This document shows, piece by piece, positions 1-10,953 of a stretch of 10,953 bases of DNA. Origin of the DNA: Monoraphidium neglectum. Taxonomy: Eukaryota; Chlorophyta; Chlorophyceae; Sphaeropleales; Selenastraceae. Within the stretch, counting starts at the first letter, position 1, and every line of letters starts with the position of its first letter. The stretch lies in assembly GCF_000611645.1 (NCBI RefSeq), contig NW_014011635.1, forward strand, positions 1-10,953. The letters are read 5' to 3'. The position numbers were made by a program, and so were the translations under genes. The notes beneath the pieces are model-generated. The model worked only from the letters and a program-made list of their open reading frames with translations. It ran no database searches and was not told the origin of the DNA.

Positions 1-4446
<4,446 letters not shown>

Positions 4447-4580
4447 CTTGGCTGAGGCTCACGTAAAACGCTTTCCTGCTGAAGGCCTCTGCTGCCTCTT
4501 TTCTGATCCGCGTCGAGCTCTGCTGTGACAGGCTCGTTTTTGGTCGGGGAAGCCAAAGCCAACGAAGGCGGCCTCTCCCT

Positions 4581-4600
4581 ATTTTTTATGTTTTATCTGG
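4581..4600 (-). promoter_or_regulatory. TATA-like or A-rich element upstream of PABP
   Basis: Read on the minus strand this is CCAGATAAAACATAAAAAAT, a sharply A-rich island in GC-rich DNA, about 140 bases upstream of the PABP start codon. If it is a TATA element, transcription would start near 4550-4560 and the leader would be about 110 bases. If transcription starts further upstream, the same stretch would be an A-rich leader of the kind PABP binds in its own mRNA in animals. The sequence alone does not decide. Confidence 0.4.
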
Positions 4601-5415
4601 CTTTTTGAAGTCGCCGCTGGGTGCGGGTTTGCCCGGGAAGAGGGCGATTGGCAGGCGCGCCCACAACAAGTTTGCCGATGCGATGCTGATCGCGTGCCCG
4701 CTCAGGTGCTGCTCGTCACACATACGCTGAGCTTCTTCTCGCGATGAGTTTGAGTGATGTCCCAATTTGAGGCTGCCACAATGCCACTTCTTCCTGGACT
4801 TGTGGCAGCGCAGCAAGCCAAGTCAGGTGCGCTGACAGGGTGATGAGACTGGCGTTGACCTGGTTGACTTGTATGGTGTTCACCAACGTAGTTGGGCAGG
4901 TAGGCATATGAGACCTGTCAACTTGCAGATGCAACAATGCAACAGAGTCCGGATTGAAGGTGATTCGAAACTTGCTCGGTGAGGGCGATGTAATGAAGTG
5001 GATGACCTTGCTAGACTCAGTAGGTGAGTGATCAAGGCAGCAGATGCCTGCCTCGGCACAGCAAGGCGAGGCACCTTGAACATTGGTGGTAATATTGGCA
5101 ATCAAACAGTTTGTTGCAGCCTTGCCGGCTGGCAGTCCATCACAGGACCCGCAAGGCGTGCTGTGCAGTCGAGAAGCATCAGTCAAGGGTGATGCTCATG
5201 GAAGGAGTCAAGCGAATGTCACGCGAATTGCTGAAGCACTTGCGAGCCTGCCAGCCAGTGGGTTCATCCCTCATCACGCGTGCGCTCAGCCCATGAGCAC
5301 TGGCGAGTACTCTACACCCATCTGCTGGTCTGGGCAAAGAGGCACCATGACGTGCGGCATTGCTGCCGGTCGCGCTACGCTCCCAGCAACACGACCTTGG
5401 CCGCGCCAACCACAG

Positions 5416-5451
5416 CTGCGCTGCTGCGCTGCTGCGCTGCTGCGCTGCTGC
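5416..5451. repeat. CTGCGCTG octamer tandem repeat
   Basis: Four perfect head-to-tail copies of the 8-base unit CTGCGCTG followed by a partial fifth, in intergenic DNA probably belonging to the 3' flank of the secreted-protein gene. Because 8 is not a multiple of 3 it is unlikely to be coding. It looks like a simple length-variable minisatellite. Confidence 0.9.
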
Positions 5452-5819
5452 CTGCCGGCGCGCCGCCCAACCTTATTGGTGCAGCACGCCCAGGCCCGCC
5501 AAGGACGACTTCCTTGTTCCCGGAACTCACGCCCCAAGCGCACTTGCTGCCAGCGCCGCTGCTGGTGCCTTTTACGCTTGGGCTGGCAGGTCTGGGCCTA
5601 AACAGCGGCTTGAACACCTCGAGGATGGCGTCCAGGGCTCGAGATCTTTGCACCTGCTGTGTTGATCGTCGCGCTGAGGCAGGTCCGTGCCATCAGCTTT
5701 GTCGGTGCTTCCTGGAAGGTTGATGCTTGACGTTGATTGGGGCAGCGTCGTATGGACGGCCAGCCCTGCCCTGAGCGCCGTGGCAGATGCACTGCAATTT
5801 CCCAACCTGGCGCGCCGGC

Positions 5820-8580
5820 CTAAACTCTCGGAGGGGTGGCGTTTTTCCGCAGGTCCAAGGTCAGGAGCGGTGGGAGCGCAGGGACCGTGACCGGCGGCAG
5901 GGTCACGATATTGATGTTGGTGTTGTTCTGAGGGCCAGAGATCTTGGCTAGGAGTGGCAATTTGCCCAACCCAGCCTGTGACGCATCAATCTTGAGCGTG
6001 ATCTCATGGGTCGGGGCCAACTTGGGGCCTCCCACATTGAACACAACGTTCTCCTTCTCGCGGTGACCTGCATCGGAAAGTAGGGGGAGCAGAGGATGAA
6101 CAGCAGGACCATGAGTGTTGCCTGACTGTACAGTCAGTGGCCCTGGCACTAGCAGCTGGCAGATGTGGACGAGGCCTCCTGCTGCTCACCAGGTAGCGTA
6201 ATGGACGAAAAGTTGAGCCGCGGAAGGTTGATGTTTACTTTGTTTCTCTGTGGCAGCCCTGGCAGCTTGATGTCATACACGGGGCCTTGCTGAGCGGCTC
6301 CAAGGTTGACCACCTGCAGTAAAAGTTGTATTGGGCAGTTGCTGAGACATATGGTTGAGTCGCAATGTGCATATGCATGTGAAACGCGAGCTCAACCAGC
6401 CTTCCCTTGTTGCCTTCATGACGCGTAAAGTCAAGCGCTGATGTATCGCTCTTGACCTTGGGTGAGACCTGTGGTGTTGTCCTCGCAAGAGCTGGTTGCT
6501 GCTGCAGTCAAGCGCGTAGGGTTTTTCGATTGGAACGGCCTTGCCGGCATGCTCACATGGACCTTTGCCGGGTCGTGCACCACGCTGACTAGGCTGGACA
6601 GGTTGACCTTGACATCCGGCAGGCGCACCACGGTCGCGTCCTGCGAATGGGTTAGCATAGAAGAGAGTGACACCAAAGACGAGCGACAAGATGGAGAAGA
6701 GCGGCTGGCCACAACTCTCACTGGGCTGCATGTGCAGCCTCTCAAGGCAGGTGGCCGCAGCGCACCCTGGGGCCGAAGCTGGACAAATCGATCACAGTCT
6801 GTGCAGGCGGCTTGACATCGGCCTGGGCATAGGAGGAGGGGTGAACACGGATGTTGATCTGCCTGGTGGACGTGCGAGCACAAACAAAGAGCAGGGCAAA
6901 GGCGACCTAAAAACATTGGCCTTGAGGCAGTTGTGCGGGTGGCCCTCCATGCATGTTTGTGCTGTCGTTGAGGGAGTTGTCCTTGAGAGAGCCACATCCT
7001 TTGAACCACATGCCTTAAACTTGAAGGGCAGGTCGACTTGGATCCTGGAAGGCAGGTTCACATCATATGTGGTACGCGGCCCCAGGCGGCTGGCGTCGAT
7101 GACGGCAAACTTCTTCTGTATGCGAACGCCCCCGATGTCAGCAGACAGGTCAGGTGGGGTGAAAGAGACCTACATGTCATGGCGATCAACACACAAGGTT
7201 GAAGCTTAGCACGGAGTGAGAGGGAAGATGAGGAAGGCACAGCATATTTTCATCCTGTGCGCACATAAACCTGTGCGAGTGTTTAGAAGACGGCTGCTCG
7301 CCGCCCTGCATGCACGTACGGGTACTTCTTGGTATCATTTCCCAAAACCCGGCCGTAAAGGTTGCGCCCCGTGGCGCTCACCGTGGGTGCAGGCAGCACA
7401 GGGATGACGAGGTCGCGCTGTGGCAGGCTGAGAGATGGCAGTGTGATGTCTATGCTTGGCTGGATGAAGGACAAAGCTGGCTGTGCATGGGTGTGTCCAA
7501 AAGACATGTGCGTGTGTGGACATGAGTAAAATGAATGAGGTTGCCATTGTCCTGGGCAGGGGCATGAGACATGCTCAAACCTCTCGAGCACACTCACCTC
7601 CAACCTGTCACCCTGTCATCAATGCAATTGGTAGGTGCCCCTGCATGGTTGGGTCTGAACTATGTGTTCTCACCTGAGGCAGCACAACAATGGGCATCTT
7701 GGGTCGCCAGAACCTCAGGGGAAGGTCAGCGTTGATGTCGATGCTGTTGGGGACGTTGATGCTGGCCAGTGGCTTCGGCAGAACAACAACAGGCTGCACC
7801 CGCTCCGCAGTGATCGTCACGGCCGGCGCCACGAGGGAACTGACCTACAGGAGGGGCGTACATTGAGCGGCACTGTTTGCTTGAGCATCAACCAGGCGAG
7901 CCACAGCTGGAATCAGCGGGCTGCAAGTGCAGAGGCCAGGGCCGGTCGCAAGGAGGCTACAAGTGCTCACCGCGCTCCCGAGGCTGCGCAGGCGGCGACT
8001 TGAGCCACTCTCGTCAGGCTTCAGCCCAACCGCCTCCTTGCTTGCAGCGTTGGAGGGATACGGCTGCGGCGTATATTTGACACATTGGTACAGCCCCTGC
8101 GTGTCCTGCTCAAGCACGTATCCTCCTGGGCAACTGGGCTCAGCTGCATTGAGAACTGCTTCCGGAGGCGAGGCGGCTGGCTTGCACGAAGCACCTGTGA
8201 TGATGCAGACATATATGAGACAATAACCGCTTTCCTGGCCATATGGCAACACATTGGCAGCATGGCTGATGTGTCAGCCGGGAAGGATAGGGTTCCAGCA
8301 GCAACTCAGCAACAGAAGGCGGCGGCCGCTGCATGGATGCACAGGATGGTTTGAACGCCATGCTGCTTACCAGAGCACTTGTACGCCTCTTCAGTACCGC
8401 GAGACGGGTTCCTCGCGAATGCCAAGGCAACCTGGAGTGAGGAAGGTCGCGGAGTTTTGAACGATTGAAGGCACGCAACATCGATGGCGAAGCGAGACAC
8501 GCGCGGCTTCTCCCTAGCTCTACCTGAGCAAAAATGATGATGAAGAGACATGTTAAATTTGTAGCCCCTTTGACAACCAT
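5820..8580 (-). CDS. Unrecognised secreted protein: 4-Cys head, I/V-x-LP repeat body
   Basis: Ten exons join in one frame: 8524-8580, 8371-8431, 7971-8194, 7674-7844, 7382-7459, 7014-7169, 6766-6858, 6557-6640, 6190-6313 and 5820-6067, giving about 431 residues and a TAG stop. Residues 1-25 form a signal peptide: a lysine, a hydrophobic core (LTCLFIIIFAQVALAFA), and likely cleavage after AFA. Four cysteines follow (38, 43, 61, 77), including SCPGGY, and none occur in the remaining 350 residues. The body from about 115 repeats short strand-like motifs: SIDITLPSLSLPQR, DVNLPS, YDIKLPGLPQRN, VNINLP, NINIVTLP. No transmembrane segment or catalytic motif is seen. I infer an extracellular or cell-wall structural or binding protein. 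Donors are mostly GTGAGC-like; intron 6 appears to use a GC donor (AAG|GCATGT). That junction and the exon 8 end are least certain. Overall gene model fairly sure; function unknown. Confidence 0.75.
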
Positions 8581-9854
8581 CTCGAATTGGGCTGGGCGGC
8601 TACGACTACTGCACGCTGCACGGCTGGAATCGTCTATGTGCGCAACGTGGTTCAGCTGCTGTAATTCAAAGTGATCGACATCACACGCGACAACCAACAA
8701 TTGGATCGTTGCAGATCGTGTATTATGCCACGGAGCTCTGGGCACCTGGGGCGGCTACTTTTGCGATACTGCGACACTACCCGAACGGAGGAGAGGTGCA
8801 GGCCGCTGAAAATGAGTTGAAAGCGCGAATTGATAATCAAGAAGTGTTTTGAAAACTCGAGAAAGCTGGCGCACCCTCAGTATCGTCGATGCTTCTGTGC
8901 TTGCTGGTCGGGAGTCTGGCACCCTCTGAGAAACCGCTGGGCCCCCAGGCAGGCACGCGCTCCGTCATGGCTTGCGCGCCCTTACTACTTCCAGGCTGCG
9001 TTACATGCCGGGCCTTCTGATATTGTGTTCAGTGTGGTTTCTTGCGGCAAGGAGGAGTGATAGGTCCGAGCGTAACAGGGTCGCGGGCAATTGGAATGAT
9101 AGGGCGCCCGGACTGTGCCTTGGTACCTGGACAGTGCCCTGGCACTGCTTGATGTGCGGCGGCAGCACACTACAAGATGATGAAGCCACAAATGCAGTGT
9201 GGGCGTGCACCAAGAGTGTCGCTAGCAAAACTCAGGAGGCAGGATACGTGAGTACAGGTGGTGGTGGCTGCATCAACACAAAGTGGTTCATCATCCGCAA
9301 ACAAAGGTATAGCAACGCAACGTGCAGGAATATCGGTGTAGAAATATGCAAGGGAAAGGTCCGCAGCAGTGCACACCTAACACCTGCCGCTACATGGCAC
9401 ATGCAGTCATCAAATGGCGGCGTGCATGTCGTACCCCTACCACTCCCCCTCCCCCACACACACCGGCGGTTGGCGCTACATGGGCAGCACAGACCTAATC
9501 AATTGACATACGGCTTGTTGACAGTGTCACTGCCTCCTTGCTCCGTGAACAGGAGGATGGGAGCGACAGTATGCATAGCTACATCCAAGAGTGTCGCGTT
9601 GGAGGCACTTAAGATGGGGTGGGATGCCACCGTGTTGCGCCCCCACAGCAATGTGAACGCGGGCGCTTCGAACCCATGTAACTTGAACCCTACAAACTGT
9701 TGACGCCTGGGGCTACCCAGCCTTGTCTGCTGCCTCGACACTCGAAACAAACAGTCTTACGGCAACTTCATCTTCCTGCGCATCACGAAACGCCACCCCC
9801 CCTCTGGCTTTGTCCCTGTGCCTGGTTAGGCCGCTGCAGGCCCCCAGCAGGGGA
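8581..9854. other. Intergenic: ABC transporter 3' flank and secreted-gene 5' flank
   Basis: No gene I can support. The left part should carry the promoter and leader of the secreted-protein gene, but I see no clear TATA box. The right part is most simply the 3' UTR of the ABC transporter. The longest open frame (plus, 8972-9703, 243 codons) starts MRALTTSRLR and has no recognisable domain, no biased codon use and several simple-sequence stretches, so I leave it out. A 13-base direct repeat, CCAAGAGTGTCGC, occurs at 9210-9222 and 9585-9597. Confidence 0.55.
9001..9005 (-). terminator. TGTAA polyadenylation motif, possible 3' end of ABC transporter
   Basis: TGTAA on the minus strand (TTACA on plus) is the typical green-algal poly(A) signal. 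It is the only copy I found on this strand between the transporter stop at 9855 and the next gene's start at 8580. It would give a 3' UTR of about 850 bases, long but within the range for chlorophytes. A five-base match is weak evidence by itself. Confidence 0.35.
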
Positions 9855-10641
9855 CTAGTCCAGCGCACCGCCAGAAGTCCGCTGCAGGCCCCCAGCCGCG
9901 CCCTGCTGCGGCGACCCGCCAGATGTTCGCTGCAGGCCGCCAGCCGCGCCCTGCCGCGGCGCCCCGCCAGACGTTCGCTGCAGGCCGCCAGCCGAGGCCT
10001 GCTGCCGGGCGCCGCGCGATGCCCGCGGCAGCCCATCTGACCCCGCCGGCCGCGCCGCCCCGCCGGACGTCCGCCGCAGCCCGCCAGCCGCAGCCGGCTG
10101 CGCCGCGCCGCCCGACGTCCGCTGCAGGGCCCCTGCGCCCATTGTCCTCTGCATGCTCCCGAGCTGCGGCGGCGGCGGCGCCGTGGCCGCGGCGTGCGCC
10201 GCCGCGTCCGCCTCGCACGCCGCCTTGAGCATGGCTGCGTATACCCCACCCTGCATGGCCAGCTTCTCGGGCGCCCCGCTCTCGAGGACGCGGCCCTGGC
10301 TCATCACCAAGAGCAAGTCGGAGTTTTCGATGGTTTCCAGGCGATGCGCCACCACGATCATGCTGCACCCTGCCGGCGCCAGCGCCGCTGCGGCGCCTGA
10401 CACGCCGCCCCCACCCCTGCTGCTGCCGGCGCTCCGGCGGCGGAGGTTGCCGCCGTCGGCGCTGCTGCTGCTGCTGCGGCGGCGGATGGTGCCGTCGGGC
10501 GCGCCGGCGCTGCCGGTTGACGCGCCGGCCAGGGGGCGTCGCCAGCTTGTCAGGGTGCGCTGGATGGTCGCGTCTGTCGCGGCGTCGAGGTTGGCCGTTC
10601 CCTCGTCGATCGCCAGCACGTGAGCGCCGCGCAGGAGGGCC
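9855..10641 (-). CDS. ABC transporter, last exon: end of NBD2 (ABCC/MRP-like)
   Basis: This is the 3' exon of a membrane ATP-driven exporter. It begins after a CGCAG acceptor within a split codon and encodes 261 residues to a TAG stop. Numbering from its first full codon: Walker B HVLAIDE (7-13), D-loop GTANLD (14-19), H-loop histidine in IVVAHRLETI (His99), then the usual GRVLESGAPEKL and GGVYAAML closing segment. The family's RALLRG start is intact; the Q-loop and signature motif must lie in upstream exons outside the window. Oddities: residues 31-91 are a Ser/Arg/Gly/Ala-rich insert placed between D-loop and H-loop, and the tail (171-261) is a tandem repeat. ABCC is favoured over ABCB from the HRLETI..SD and APEKL wording, not proven. 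The catalytic glutamate and H-loop histidine are present, so ATPase function is plausible. Confidence 0.88.
9858..10130 (-). repeat. 48-bp tandem repeat coding for 16-residue units in transporter tail
   Basis: Five full units and a partial sixth, each 16 residues, run to the stop codon. The consensus is GLQRTSGGAxxQxAAG; individual units read ALQRTSGG, GLRRTSGG, GLPRASRG and GLQRTSGG three times. The last three copies are most alike, suggesting recent expansion at the C-terminal end. The tail is polar and probably disordered in the cytoplasm. A diverged half-unit, SMQRTMG, precedes the array. Confidence 0.92.
10461..10475. repeat. (GCT)n/(AGC)n triplet run coding for five serines
   Basis: Five AGC codons on the coding strand give the poly-serine run after IRRR in the ABC transporter insert. 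It is an in-frame triplet microsatellite that may vary in length between strains without breaking the frame. Confidence 0.85.
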
Positions 10642-10953
10642 CTGCGGCATCGATGCATCGTGACAGACTCTATGGGTTGGGCAGGCGCGGGCTGCCAGCA
10701 CGGCTCAAGGGGCGACGGGTCGCAAGGCGGTGGCCGGTCTATGCACGGACAACAGTGGTACGTGCGGGCGTCTAGTGCATGCCTTGTGACCTGCACGTGC
10801 GGGCGTCTCTCGGGGACCCCTCATCCGGCACAAACGGAGCCTGCCTCAGGCGTTCGCGGTGGGCCCTGCTCCCATCCTCCATTCTGCCTGCCCCTCCCTC
10901 CTTCCAATCGACAGCAGCACCCACCGCAACAGCCTCCCTAACCCCTCGCCCCC
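10642..10953 (-). other. Part of an ABC transporter intron
   Basis: The stretch to the right edge shows no ABC signature or Q-loop coding in any minus-strand frame, and the exon at 10641 begins with a clear acceptor, so this is read as intron whose donor is outside the window. It holds a 14-base direct repeat, ACGTGCGGGCGTCT, at 10760-10773 and 10795-10808. Confidence 0.6.

Larger units (their letters stand above)
4447..5819. other. Intergenic: PABP 5' flank and 3' flank of the secreted-protein gene
   Basis: No convincing gene. The part next to 4447 should hold the PABP promoter and leader; the part next to 5819 should hold the 3' UTR of the upstream gene. No TGTAA, the usual green-algal polyadenylation signal, occurs on the minus strand here, so that gene's 3' end is unplaced. 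Open frames such as 4716-5186 (minus, 156 codons) and 5083-5601 (plus, 172 codons) lack recognisable domains and overlap each other on opposite strands. The stretch is less GC-rich than the PABP exons and contains an octamer repeat at 5416-5451. Confidence 0.6.

Noticed and set aside
4716..5186. 156-codon minus-strand open frame between the genes
   Set aside because: No motif or homology I recognise, ordinary base composition, and overlapping frames of similar length on the other strand. Length is within chance expectation.
5269..5275. Second C-box-like GTGATGA on the minus strand
   Set aside because: No D box with a pairing stem follows at snoRNA distance; taken as a chance match.
8972..9703. 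243-codon plus-strand open frame (MRALTTSRLR...)
   Set aside because: No recognisable domain, scattered cysteines and simple-sequence stretches, no algal-style third-base bias, and it lies where the 3' UTR of the minus-strand transporter is expected.
9499..9750. 83-codon minus-strand frame just after the transporter stop, with a hydrophobic, protein-like stretch
   Set aside because: It follows the transporter's in-frame TAG and has no splice context joining it to the upstream exon; most likely untranslated.

Overview
The window looks like nuclear DNA of a green alga (Chlorophyta). It is GC-rich and intron-dense, uses GT(G/A)-type splice donors, and the best gene is a poly(A)-binding protein whose residues closely match what I recall of the Chlamydomonas PAB1/RB47 protein. 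There is no bacterial-style operon, mobile-element gene, CRISPR array, tRNA or rRNA that I can support.

All three genes lie on the minus strand, head to tail, so transcription runs from high to low coordinates. (1) Positions 1-4446 hold a cytosolic-type poly(A)-binding protein in ten exons: four RRM domains, then an RGG/Met/Pro/Gly-rich tail that runs off the window before the end of the protein. (2) Positions 5820-8580 hold a ten-exon gene I could assemble in one continuous frame, about 431 residues. It has a signal peptide, a small four-cysteine head, and a cysteine-free body of repeated I/V-x-LP strand-like motifs. I do not recognise it; it is the best candidate here for something undescribed. 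(3) Positions 9855-10641 hold the last exon of an ABC transporter, probably ABCC/MRP type: the end of nucleotide-binding domain 2, with an unusual low-complexity insert and a C-terminal 16-residue tandem repeat. Its upstream exons lie beyond the right edge.

The two spaces between genes (4447-5819 and 8581-9854) hold the presumed 3' and 5' regulatory sequence and no convincing gene. A TATA-like or A-rich element lies about 140 bases upstream of the PABP start codon, and a TGTAA polyadenylation motif lies downstream of the transporter.

The genes do not form an obvious pathway: one acts on mRNA, one is secreted, one is in a membrane. PABP exons are strongly biased to G/C third positions, as expected of a highly expressed algal gene; the secreted-protein exons are less so. 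The PABP introns are odd: several have pure C runs against the 3' splice site, two share the same first ~25 bases, two carry GU-repeat tracts, and one has a weak box C/D snoRNA-like layout.
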